From positions 1,550,001 through 1,614,000 of the forward strand of contig JAETXT010000013.1 in NCBI GenBank assembly GCA_019188255.1: a stretch of DNA of 64,000 nucleotides. The letters are read 5' to 3'. A model generated the notes under the pieces. The model ran no database searches, was not told where the DNA came from, and was given only the letters and a program-made list of their open reading frames with translations. This document shows, one piece after another, positions 42,837 to 53,276 of this stretch (its first letter is position 1; each line of letters starts with the position of its first letter). The position numbers and the translations under genes are program-made. This DNA comes from Verticillium longisporum (lineage: Eukaryota; Ascomycota; Sordariomycetes; Glomerellales; Plectosphaerellaceae).

Positions 42837-45800
42837 CTAATTGGGTTGCTGTTGATCCGCTGCTGCTCTTCCTTGTGATTGTTCATATGTCTTGACGAGG
42901 TCGTCTGCCACGTTTCGCCGCGGTTCCCACGAATTCTCGCTTTCTGGGTATCCTTCCTACTTGATGAGGTACTGCCGATTGCGTGGTGGTCCCCTGTGGT
43001 TAACTATTCTCTCGACTGCGTATACGTCTTCTGTTCCCATGGCTGGTAGTATCTTGTTGACCCGTGGCTGAGGTAGTGGTTGGTTTTCTCTGCCTTTCCA
43101 ATTTTCTAAGCACGATACGTGGAATACGTTATGTACTTTGTAGCTGGGGGTAGCTGTAGCCTATATGCTAGACCATGGCTACCTATCTTCTCAGTAATTC
43201 TAAATGGTCCGAGGTATTTATCGGATAGCTTCTTGCTGGGTCTCTGCTGTTTAATCGTTCTCGTGGAGAGGAGAACTAGGTCTCCTACCTCGTATTCTTT
43301 CCGAATTCTTCCTCGGTTGTAATAGCGGGCCTGGTGTCTGCTGCTAGTCTCCAAGAGTCCACGGATTGTCTTTCTCTTGGTCATCCACTGGGCTGCTTGC
43401 AGTTCTGCTGTCTCTGAGTTCCCTTGTCGTCGCGTGGCTCGGCCTAGGTCCCCCGGTCCGGCCGGGTTGTATCCCATTAGTGCTTCTGCTGGTGATTGCT
43501 GGATTGTTGTGTGGAATGATGTGTTATATACGAATTCCGCCATAGGGAGTAGGGAAATCCAGTCCGTTTGTTCGTAGTTGCAGAACACTCTGAGGTAGTG
43601 TTCCAGGTTCTGATTCTGTCGTTCTGTCTGGCCGTCGGTCTGTGGGTGGAAGGCTGTTGAGAGTCGTCTCTTTGTTCCCATCATCTTGCACAAAGTCGTC
43701 CAAAACTTGCTGGTGAACAGTGACCCTCTATCCGAGACCATGCCTTTTGGGAGGCCATATCTCTTGAACACGTGGTCCCATAGCGTGGTTGCTAGACCGG
43801 CTGCTGTGAGTCCACTGCTGGTTGGTACGTATGTGGCATGCTTTGTGAAGCGGTCCACGATAACTAGTATAGCGTCTTGTTTGCCGACCTTAGGGAGTCC
43901 TGTAATGAAGTCCATGGATATTTCCTCAAAGGGACCGTTGGGTGGCGGTAGGCTGCCTAATTGGCCGTACGGCTTGTGGTGTCGGGGTTTTGTTGTCTGA
44001 CACATTGGGCATGTGGGGACATATTCCTTAACATCTTTGGTTAAGTTGTTCCAGAAGTATGTATTTTTAAGCCGGGCAATAGTCTTCCTGACTCCTTGGT
44101 GCCCCGCTGTTGGGCTATCGTGGGCTTGCTGTAGGATTTCGTTTCTGAGGGCCTTGTCCTGTGGAATAAAGATCTTATTCTTAAAGGTTAGTAGGCCACT
44201 TGCTTCTGTTTGCCAGTCGGGCAGCCTTTGCTCCTTTCTTGCCCCACAGAAGGTGTCATTTCCCTGGGCTTCTAGGATAGCTTCTTCAATGGGTCTGTTG
44301 TCTGGCTGCTGGTCTGTCGCGGTGATAGCCCCGACGATATTAAGGAATCGTTTTGTCCACGACGGTAGGTGATGTGCCCTCGCCTGCTCCTGTTCTCCCT
44401 GACTTGGCTTGTGGTCGGGCCTCCTAGAGAGGCCATCCGCCGGGTTCCTGTTGCCTGCCCGGTATTCGATGGTGAAGTCGAACTCTGATAGCGCTTGTAA
44501 CCATCTTCCCTGTCGTCCTGAGATCTTCGGTTTTTCTATGAGATATTTGTGGTTAAGGTGGTCGGTTAGGACCTCAACTGTTGATCCACTGTAGGCAAGG
44601 TATTGTCTCCATATCTTGAAAGACTCCACGATCGCCATCATTTCTGCTTCTGGCGTATCGTATCGTAGCTCTGCACCTTTAAGCTTTTTGAAAAGTACGC
44701 AACCGGTTTCCAGCAGCCGTTCTCCAGTTGAGACAGGACTGCTCCAATTGCGAAGTTTGATGCATCGGGCTCAATTCTCGTTTTTAATCTGTTATCGAAG
44801 TGCCGGAGGATAGGAGCCCTCGTGAACATGAACTTCAGTTTTTGGAAGGCTGCTAGGTCAGTGGTATTCAGCTGGAAGTCTGCTGCTGGTTGTTCGGCGT
44901 TCTTGCTAGTTAGGGGGCCGCGATTTTCGAGTAGTTCTTGATGAAACGCCTATAAAAGCCCGTAAACCCAAGGAATCCTTGGAGGTCTTTTAGGGATCGG
45001 GGGTCGGCCAGTCCCTCACTGCGGCAATTCGTTCTTCCGCAACGTATACGCCTGTAGGGGAGATCATGAACCCTAGAAACTCTACCGTTGTCGTGCTAAA
45101 GTCGCATTTTTCTGGATTTACGTAGAGGTTCCATTCTCGAAGTCTTCTAAGTACCGCTCTGGTGTTCCGCTGGTGTTCTTCTGGTGTTGTTGAGTATATC
45201 AAGATATCGTCCATATAAACGACGCATATTGTGTCCACGAGGCCGGCTAGTGCCTTGTTGATGTATGCCTGGAAGGTGGCTGGTGCGTTCGCGAGGCCGA
45301 ATGGCATAACAAGGTATTCGAAGTGGCCGTATTTTGTTCTAAATGCCGTTTTCCACTCGTCCCCTGTTTTGATGCGTAGTCGGTGATAAGCATCTTTCAG
45401 GTCCAGTTTCGTGAATAACCTGGCTGTTGCCAACCGGTCGAGTAGCTCGTGGATAAGCGGGAGGGCGGTGCGGTCTTTCTTCGTGATCTTATTGAGTCCC
45501 CTATAGTCGACGCACATCCTGAGCTTGCCACCCTTCTTTGGGACAAACAGTACGGGGGCACCAGCAGGGCTAGTGGAGTGTCTGATCCATCCCTTTTTTA
45601 ACGAGTCGTTTACGTATTCCCTCAGTGTTTCCAATTCCTTTTCTGCTAGGGCGTAGATGGGTCCGAAGGGTGGTTTCTTTCCGTCCTCGAGTTCTATCGA
45701 ATGATCCCATTGGTGATGCTGCGGCAGGGTTGCTGCTTGTTCAACATCGAATACGTCCCTGAACTCGTGGTATTCCGCTGGGACTATGGCGGGTGGCTCG

Positions 45801-46326
45801 TTTCTCTTGTTGTGCTCCTGCGGGGTGCCGTGGGGAGCCCATACATTCTGTGGTATGATTGAGGCTACCGTTAGGGATTGGTGGATTGCGCTCCTGATTT
45901 GTTTTCTTGTCGATATGATTCTGATGTCTTGTTTCCTGATGGGGTATCTCCAGTGGCCCCGCAACCAGTCGTTTATCGGCTGTACCTGGGCCAGCCAGGG
46001 TCTTCCTAAGATGACGTCGTACCCGTTCGCAATATTGTCTGCTACCGTGTACTCTGTTGCCATCATGCGCTTTGTCCCGGGGTCATCCGTTACTCGGCTG
46101 GTGATCCTTTTTCGCCGTAGGTGCTTGTCTCCCTGTTTCGGAATGCCCCACCTAGCTTGCCCTGCTTTTCCCCCAGCTGTTCTCCGGCTTCCCTTAGGAG
46201 GTCGCTGCTGATGACGTTGACATCGGCTCCTCCGTCTAGCATTGCCTCTCCCTTAACCCAACTATTGCCAATACGTAGTTCAATAGTTGCTTCGTACCGT
46301 TTTGGTCTCGGGAGCGGCGGTTCTTC
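42837..46326 (-). pseudogene. gypsy pol: protease, reverse transcriptase, RNase H, integrase, chromodomain
   Basis: Protease: ATIELRIGNSWVKGEAMLDG, then GADVNVISSD, directly in frame after the gag stop. RT: MCVDYRGLNKITKKD, PFGLANAPATFQ and VVYMDDILIYS. RNase H: LKTRIEPDASNFAIG and VEVLTDHLNHKYL. Integrase: zinc residues around CPMCQTTKPRHHK, then MDFITGLP, MVSDRGSLF and FHPQTDGQTERQN, and a GPF/Y module (DKYLGPFRITEKIG). Chromodomain: VYAVERIVNHRGPPRNRQYL, then a TAG (42957-42959) in place of Trp, then EGYPESENSWEPRRN. Frames change at 46146-46149, 44999-45003, 44913-44917, 44685-44689 and 43146-43150, every one a run of four or five identical bases with one base apparently missing. Confidence 0.9.
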
Positions 46327-47568
46327 CTATTGGGGGTCTCCTGTTGTTCTTCCCCCAAGCGGTTCGCGGTTTGCCGCCGAGTGCCACTTACACGACTTAT
46401 GCGTGTGGCCTTGTTTTCCGCAACTTGTACACGACGCCTCTGGGCAGCTGCTAGCGTAGTGTCCATGCTTGTTGCAATTGTAGCACCTGACGTCGTCTAG
46501 GGCCTCGGGCCTTCTTCTGTCTGTCTGCCGCTGTTCTGTTGTTGGCCCGTGAGGTGTGGTGGATTGGTTCGGCCAGCTACCTGGTTTTCGGTCGTCTCTT
46601 CCTTGCGGTTGCTCGTCGGCTGTTCTTCCGTGGGTCTTGTTTTGGGTCTGTCGCGGGTTGTCTCGGCTTCTCTCCTCATTATCCCAGCGTTGTTTCAGGC
46701 TTCTCTTAGTCCGCAGTAGGGTCTCTGCCCTCTTAGCTGCTCCATTTAGCTCTGTTCTTGTGCGGGGAATTCCCTGGGCCATGATCTGTTGCACAAGATC
46801 TGGGTCAAGTTTCGCAAGCAAAAGCGTTACCCTGTAGATCTGCGGCAGGGGTTCGGGTAGCTCCGCTTCCAGGCTATCGTAGGCGTCCACAAAGTCTTGG
46901 TATTTCTGACCAGGGGCTTGAAACCGCTGATCCCGCCCATGTAGTTTGATGATTGTCTGGAGCACTCGGGTATCATCGTCGTCCACGTCGCCCTTTAGCC
47001 AGGCCCCCATTGCTCTCCAGGTGACTTCGTGGATGGACCCGTATTCTGTCTGTACATGCGATGTCCATCTCCGCTGCAAGGCATCAGTGAGGCAGTTGCT
47101 CGCGTATGCGACTTTGTCGATATCTCTGCGGAAACTCTTCTCGTCGAGCTGGAATCGCACGTCGAGGCTAAACAAGAAGGTATTAAGTTCCGACCAGGAC
47201 GTCCCCTTGTACCGAATAGCTGGTAGTTGTATCTTCGTGAAGGGCGTGCCTTGTGGTTCTTCGTAGGGTGTTGCCCTAAGTGCTGGTGCTGGTCTGCTGG
47301 TTGCTCCCGGTGGTGGGCTTGTTGGGTCTCCCCTTCGGAGCGCGGCTAGTTCTTCGTGTTTCCTTTTCCTTGCGAGTTTACGCCGTTCTTCCTCTAACTG
47401 TCGGTCCAGTTCCTCGTCTGTGATCAACAGCAGGTCATCGAGTGTATCATTCTCGGTATCTTGTCCTTGTTCTGTATCGGGTCTTGATTGCATTGGTTCT
47501 TCGGTGTTCTCCGTCTGCTGTCCTGCAGCAGCCTGTCTTCTGGTACTCCGCACGTCTCTGGTCGACAT
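46327..47568 (-). CDS. gypsy gag
   Basis: 413 residues, intact. An acidic N-terminal coiled coil (DEELDRQLEEERRKLARKRK) is followed by the capsid-like region (TSWSELNTFLFSLDVRFQLD) and two zinc knuckles (CYNCNKHGHYASSC, CTSCGKQGHTHKSC). It ends with UAG in the context CAA-UAG-GAA, and the protease frame continues directly after it without a shift. Confidence 0.92.
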   Translation of the reverse strand: MSTRDVRSTRRQAAAGQQTENTEEPMQSRPDTEQGQDTENDTLDDLLLITDEELDRQLEEERRKLARKRKHEELAALRRGDPTSPPPGATSRPAPALRATPYEEPQGTPFTKIQLPAIRYKGTSWSELNTFLFSLDVRFQLDEKSFRRDIDKVAYASNCLTDALQRRWTSHVQTEYGSIHEVTWRAMGAWLKGDVDDDDTRVLQTIIKLHGRDQRFQAPGQKYQDFVDAYDSLEAELPEPLPQIYRVTLLLAKLDPDLVQQIMAQGIPRTRTELNGAAKRAETLLRTKRSLKQRWDNEERSRDNPRQTQNKTHGRTADEQPQGRDDRKPGSWPNQSTTPHGPTTEQRQTDRRRPEALDDVRCYNCNKHGHYASSCPEASCTSCGKQGHTHKSCKWHSAANREPLGGRTTGDPQ

Positions 47569-47601
47569 ATTGTCCCAACGGTCGTCGCTCCCCAGGGGTA
47601 G

Positions 47602-47611
47602 ATCGATTATT
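47602..47611 (-). other. Primer-binding site, self-complementary to the LTR
   Basis: One base inside the 5' LTR the minus strand reads AATAATCGAT, the exact complement of ATCGATTATT inside the LTR (47,682-47,691). This points to priming by the element's own RNA 5' end, as in Tf1, rather than by a tRNA; no TGG-type tRNA match is seen. Confidence 0.65.
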
Positions 47612-47612
47612 A

Positions 47613-47826
47613 TGTCAAGGAGTCTTGTGCAACGAGTGAAGGGTTCAACTGTTGGTCTCTTGGGGGTCTCTAGGAAGATAGAATAATCGATACCCTTCTC
47701 TAAATCTTAGTCCGTTGACCTTTCTTATAACTATTCCCTCACTGCGCTCGGTCCTCTCTTCTTGATTCCTACGATCAAACAACAGGCGATCCCCTGTTGG
47801 TCTCATACCTCCCTCAGGTCCTGACA
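47613..47826 (-). repeat. 5' LTR of the gypsy element
   Basis: 214 bases, the same as the 3' LTR. If transcription starts at 47,691, U3 is about 135 bases and R-U5 about 79. Confidence 0.93.
47724..47730 (-). promoter_or_regulatory. TATA-like element of the gypsy LTR promoter
   Basis: TTATAAG on the minus strand lies about 38 bases ahead of ATCGATTATT, the predicted 5' end of the RNA. The spacing suits a Pol II start. Confidence 0.5.
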
Positions 47827-47831
47827 ACCAG
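47827..47831 (+). repeat. Target-site duplication, right copy (ACCAG)
   Basis: ACCAG directly follows the right LTR and matches 40,723-40,727. Confidence 0.92.
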
Positions 47832-48356
47832 GCACTAATCTCTCAACGACTGGCAAGACTTATGGCGTCGCCATCGGTTATAGTGCCGATCTCGATGCTT
47901 TCCGAGCTGCAAACCGTCCTGCCTTTGCTCTTTTCCAGCGAATACCCCCAGGTGTTGACCCACGGCGATTTTTCCAAAACTAATGTCTTGGTGAACCCGA
48001 ATACATATGAAGTCACAGGCATCGTCGACTGGTCCCTCGCGACTGTGCAGCCTTTCGGCATCGATCTGGACTGTCTCTACCTGATGACAGGGTGTATGAA
48101 CCTAACTGGCTGGCACTATTTCACCTGTCGGCCTCGGCTCTTAGAGACATTTTGGGCCGAATTTTGGACCTCGTCGGGAATTATGAATAATAGCGGTGTG
48201 AACCGGGAGAACGTTCGCGCCATGGTCGATGCCGCTGCCAAGATTGGTGCTGTCTTGCGCTATGCATTCGATCGTAACGCCAATGGGTCGCCTTCAGAGG
48301 AGCTATCGACCTCTAATGACATGTCAAGAATGCTTAAGGCATGGTTTGTCGACTAA

Positions 48357-49473
48357 GGTGGGATTTTATGGCCTGGAGGACGAGCAACATATATTGCGAG
48401 TGAAAGCCAAGCGCGTGCGCTACCTCGGCCGCTCCTTGGTAAGAATTCTGCATCTGATAGTCTTAATCACGGGTGGTTGTCGACTAGCCTCTTCTCCCCT
48501 TTGTCCATTCCGGGATGGACATGGCTCAAGATGTTGGAGTGATGGGCTGTAACGCCGTTGTGGTCGGTTAACCAAACACGATTGTAAATTTCAAATAGAC
48601 CCCCTGCCATCGCATGGCATCCGAGACGCGCAAGCGGGGGGCTCTGGGATTGCCTTTTGTCTTGCTTGGCTCGGAGATACCTACATGGCTCTCATACACG
48701 GCTAGAAGAGGTGGAATGATGCCGTATGTCTATCCTAAAACGGGTCGGCCGAGAGCGGCCACTAACGGCTCTACATGACCCTCAAGAAAGAGGTTCGGCT
48801 TGATGACACTTCGGCAATTCCGTTCTTGAAATCGCTTCTACTTCACCAACAAATCCTAGACATGCTCGAGGTCGCGTTCGTTGGCGACCATCTTGCCGCC
48901 GAGCCGTTCTCCAAGCCCCCAGTGGAAGCTCAGGCACTCGGAGACCCGCAAAGGGCTGGAAGAAATGGGACAAACTGAACTGGGACATATATTTAACCGA
49001 TAGCTGCCATTAACCAAGTCGAGCGGGCGTAGTCAAGTTAATTGATTCAATGGGAGCTTGCTCTCAGCATCTAGCGGTGACCAGCACTCTGGCGGCAGTG
49101 GGCTCGTGCCACCACTTGAGGCTTGTGGTCACTATCTTTTAATTGTGCGCACGAACCACTCTTCAAATTCATGTGCTCTGTCGTTAATGCCGCTGCCCTC
49201 CACTTTTCAATTCGAGAAGCTCCACTTCTCGCGCGTCCCTTGACGTTGAACCTTAACGCTGTGTTGGGCTTGTGGTGAGGGTCTAAATATTGTTCACTTG
49301 GCTTGGCGGAATGGTGATTAGCCGATTTATGCTGACAAATTCCATGACGTTTGTGGCTGTGCTTTTTCGGTGGCTGGGCGGCTCGGCGCGAATCGAAACA
49401 AAGTGCCACGAAACGCGTTCCTTGGTCAGCACTGTCACTTCATCCTTCCCTTAGAAAGTCCCATCCATCCGCT
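48357..49473. other. Intergenic region
   Basis: 1.1 kb without a supported gene. ORFs reach only about 110 residues and have no motif. Confidence 0.45.
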
Positions 49474-51877
49474 ATGGACGATCTACTGCTGTCAAAAATC
49501 ATCAAGGACAATCCAATTGAAAGCGGCCTCGACGACTTTCGTGCTTCGTTTCCTTCTATCTACGAAGGCGCGAGCGTTAGTAGCACTCCGAACGCGTTAG
49601 AGCACCTCAGCCAAGACGGTAACAAAGATGCGTAGCTTCGTCCAAGTGTGCTTTTCTGACTATCAAGCAGAGCTCCAGAAAGTCATTCTCGCATTTCTGA
49701 GAGCGGCACAGATCCTTCCCGCTGCCGACCTGCTACCCACCAGGACGGGCCGTGGTACTCTTCGAAGCGACCTCCTACGACTTGAACTCGCGCTCCTGAC
49801 CGATGACTTCGACTATGATCATATCAAACCTCTCCTGCGGCTAGCCCTCGCCGATAAACCCGACGATGTCCTTATATGGAGACAAGTCTACGGCGCCGTG
49901 GTTGAATCCACCCCGCCTCCCCGCCCAACAGCGTCTTCCCTCCAACAAACCCCATGGCTGCGCAATACTAGCAGCTTCGCAAACTCGTCCGAGCACCGTA
50001 CACATGTGGACAATGTGCTGAAGGAGGAGTTAGGCCCTATGTATGTCGGGCTCCGCAACTTCCACGACAAATACTTTGGAGGTGTGGCCAACCTGGAGAC
50101 GGGATCTAGGACGTTTTTCGAGCAGTGCCTGAAGGGTAGCGATCCAAAGTTCGACGATGGTTGGGAGGGGTGGCCAAAAGACGCGAACCAGGATGATGTG
50201 CTGAGCTGGTTTGCGGAATTCAGCGAGAAGCTTGCGGCATTCGCAGATGACCACCAGTCGATTCCAGCACTCCGATCTGGACGAAGACTCTTGGCAAAGC
50301 CCAACAAGCCGATTGATGGGTCTGTGGGGAAACGAAAAATGGACGTTGGGTTTGTCAGCGATCCTTGCGTAAGGAAAGACTCGAAATGCCACTGGTCCCA
50401 GATCCTCGTGCCCGGAGAGCTGAAGAGTAACCCATCCGCCGATAAAGCTTCAGAGGCATGGCTCGATCTTGGGAGATACGCGAGGGAAGTACTCGCTACG
50501 CAGGACACCCGTCGCTTCGTCCTGGGTTTTACTATCTGCGGGTCCTTCATGAGGGTATGGGCTTTCGACAGGATTGGTGGCATCGCCTCTGAGCAATTTA
50601 ACATCAACAAGAACGGGTATCAGTTTGTGTTTACGGTCCTCGGCTTCCTCTGGATGAACGAAGAAGAACTTGGGTTTGATCCAACAATACTGACAGCAAA
50701 CCACGAACGGTTCATCGAGATCGAGCGGAACGGTTCCACGGAGCGGATCATCATCGACGAAGTAATGCTACGGGCACGTTGTATAGCCGGCCGAGCGACG
50801 ACTTGCTGGAAGGCCCACCCGGAAGGGCACCCAGGGATGCTTCTTGTCATCAAGGATTCGTGGCAATATCCTGAACGCGATGAGGAGGGCGACCTGTTGT
50901 ATGAGGTGACGGACAAAGGCGTTGCCAACGTAGCCCGGCATTACTACCACGAAACGGTTCAGATTCGTGAGACGGACGACGATGTTCGGAACAATGTTCG
51001 ACGGGGACTTGACATCACGGCAGCGACGAACTACCGACCAAGGCGACCCGTGCCACCAAGCGACATGCCAACAACAGATGTACCGCGCAAGGACCGCACC
51101 AGCACCGGCAGAAAGCGGCCATCTAGCCAAACGGATCCCCCCCTACCCCCAAGCAAGCGATCCTGCTCCGTATCTCCAACGAAGGCCACCAGTGGGCTGC
51201 CAAATCGGGTACATCGGCGTATCATTATCCGGGATTATGGCAAACCCATCTACAAGGCGACCTCTCGATCGGCGCTGCTTGCCGCCTTGGCGGGCTGTAT
51301 TGAGGGCCACAATGGTTTACGCAAGGCGGGCATTCTCCACAGGGACATATCCATCAACAATCTCTTGATTAATGAGGACAAGGACAACCCGTCCTGGCCT
51401 TCGTTCTTAATTGACCTCGACCTCGCCATCAGAGAGCAACGAGGCAGTGCTTCGGGAGCGAAGGGAAAAACCGGCACGAGGGCATTCATGGCAATCGGGG
51501 CTTTGCTAGGAGAGCAGCATTCCTTCATGCACGACCTAGAGTCATTCTTCTGGGTCCTCTTCTGGATTTGCATCCACTATGACATGAACGGCAGGGAGGT
51601 TGGACCAACTGAGTTTGACAGTTGGAATTATGAGAATGATGATGGACTGGCGGAGAAGAAGAAAGGCGTGATTGCTGACGAGGAAGATTTTCTCAACAAG
51701 GCAGAAAAGAACTTCTCGCCATACTACCAATCATTGATCCCATGGGTCAATCGATTGCGGAGGAAGGTATTTCCTAACGGTAGGAGGTGGAAGAGGCAGG
51801 AGCCCGAGCTCTATCCCTCGATGAAGAAGATCCTGATCGACGCACGGAAGGATCCGGAAGTCCTTGTGAACAGATAA
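49474..51877 (+). CDS. FunK1-type fungal protein kinase
   Basis: Exon 1 (49474-49618, MDDLLLSKIIKDNPIESGLD) joins exon 2 (49668-51877) through a GTAACA/AAG intron, giving 784 residues. The N-terminal half (for example FVSDPCVRKDSKCHWSQILV and VPGELKSN) is the conserved FunK1 region. A Pro/Ser-rich linker near residues 500-550 separates it from the C-terminal lobe with HRDISINNLLINEDKD (catalytic loop), LIDLDLAI (DLD replacing DFG) and GTRAFMAIGALLG, then HSFMHDLESFFWVLFWICIH. Length and order fit the family. FunK1 genes are expanded in accessory regions of many fungi; the natural role is unknown. Confidence 0.92.
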
Positions 51878-51960
51878 GCATGACAAGGCCGAGCTATTTA
51901 CAATTGACCAGCGAGGCGCAACGTCGCGACTGTGCTTTTGACCCTCGAGCCGCTGCGTCG

Positions 51961-52921
51961 TCACAGTGAATTGCATCTCATCGTGGCTACCCCAAGCAAC
52001 CATCCACCAAGGCTGTCCCCAGGAATAGACCGCACATCTCGCTGGATGGGTCTGTCGTCGTCCGAGTCAAGGTTATCAATCCACTCGTGCTGGCGGATTG
52101 CTCGCTCAGCCACCGGAAATCCATCCTCGCCCCGGAGCCAATCGAAGATATTCCTAGTGACCATTTCCGAAATCTCGTCGTCCTCAAGATCCAAGCCGTC
52201 GTAGTCAACGGCTATGCTATCCATCCGACCAAGAGGAAATTCATGCAAAGCCTTAACACGAAGTAGAACCTCAAGGGCATCATCGTCGCCCCCTTGCTTA
52301 ACGTTCCGGCCCCCATCGCAATCCCACGCAAAACCGCCGTAGCCTAGACGGTGCAGGGCCGGGCATTGCATGTGTTGGCGAACGTCGAGGTCTGTGTCTT
52401 CCATGGCGGTGGAGCCGAACGGGGCAAATGGAAAGATCGGGGGAACAGCGTGATTTGGTCCGTGAGCCAGGTACGAGAGTCTGCACTCGTCGGCTCGCAA
52501 GATGTAGGCAGCGGCTGGAGGAGGCTTGGGGACAGTCCCTTGGATAAAGGACACATGCGTTCTGGTCCAGGCAGCGGAGCTGAGGTCGACCTTGGATGCA
52601 GCGCGCTTCAACGCCGGTAACGAAAGCTCCTAGCCAGAGAAATTCAAGTCCAGGATCCCGCCGCATGAACGTCCGCAAGCGGGGCTGCGGCTCCCTGGCC
52701 CCATCGGAGTCTAGGAAGGCGAAGGAGCCTTGTAGCCACGCTCCACAGATGTTGCAGTCGATGTCTGGTTGGAAAAATATGCTGCTTAACAGGGCTTTTA
52801 CTCGCCTTGGATTGTAGCTGAGCGTAAGAAACCGATCTAGCTGGTCCCAGCGCGAGATGAAAAGTATCTGGACTTCGACAGGATGTAGATGCTGTGCGTG
52901 GCATCGTGCATGAGAGCACAT
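51961..52921 (-). CDS. Uncharacterised fungal protein (frame break near 52,610)
   Basis: The first frame from ATG 52921 reads MCSHARCHAQHLHPVEVQIL, then ICGAWLQGSFAFLDSDG and RDPGLEFLWLGAFVTGV. The second frame continues KRAASKVDLSSAAWTRTHVS, then LRADECRLSYLAHGPNHAVP and FDWLRGEDGFPVAERAIRQH, to the stop at 51961. The break lies at GTTG near 52,608-52,612 and would be resolved by one base fewer. Both parts look like one protein of about 320 residues. It may belong to the F-box-like, nuclear families common in fungi, but I do not recognise it. Confidence 0.55.
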
Positions 52922-53276
52922 GCAGATAGATGCTGCGAATCCAGAGGCAAAGGATGCAGTCGCCCCGCACCTGCCTGAAGCTGAGATGTACCCAAGGATT
53001 TACAGCCTCCTTCCCAACTTGCCAGCAAGTACTGTAATCATTTTGGGGTGCTAAATGGCACCATCTGACACCCGAGCCGAATAGGGTTAGTCGTACTTTT
53101 ATTGGGCCCACGGCACTTCTGCAGCGGGAGGTGGCAGGTTGAACTTACGCTTTAGGTCTCGGTCTGGGGAATACTTGACAAGAGGAGGCTCTGAAGTGCT
53201 TGTGACGGCATACAGGCTAGCGATCAATGCCACGCCTGATTGTCAACAGCTCAAGCGGTGACCTGGAGGAATATCG
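52922..53276. other. Intergenic region
   Basis: Promoter of the minus-strand gene and the 5' flank of the hAT copy. Homology with the 16-21 kb copy starts at about 53,277. Confidence 0.5.

Larger units (their letters stand above)
40728..47826 (-). mobile_element. Full-length chromodomain Ty3/gypsy retrotransposon (chromovirus) with an extra antisense gene
   Basis: 7,099 bases bounded by two 214-base LTRs that appear identical, with a five-base target duplication. On the minus strand the order is 5' LTR, primer site, gag, protease, reverse transcriptase, RNase H, integrase, chromodomain, 3' LTR. On the plus strand, between pol and the 3' LTR, is a separate intron-containing gene. Identical LTRs indicate a recent insertion. 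pol is broken only by one-base losses at homopolymers and one TGG to TAG change. Confidence 0.95.
40125..48356 (+). pseudogene. APH-like phosphotransferase gene split by a gypsy retrotransposon
   Basis: The 5' part is exon 1 (40125-40576, MAEKPWAEQAIDQFFVARK) plus exon 2 from 40664 up to the insertion at 40,727. The 3' part resumes in the same frame at 47,832 and contains LTHGDFSKTNVLVNP (catalytic loop) and VTGIVDWSLATVQPFG (metal-binding segment), ending at 48356. Without the element and one copy of the five-base target duplication, the gene reads as one frame of 346 codons. This places it in the fungal aminoglycoside-phosphotransferase/choline-kinase-like family. Its substrate is unknown. 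The insertion is recent and the rest of the frame is intact. Confidence 0.88.
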
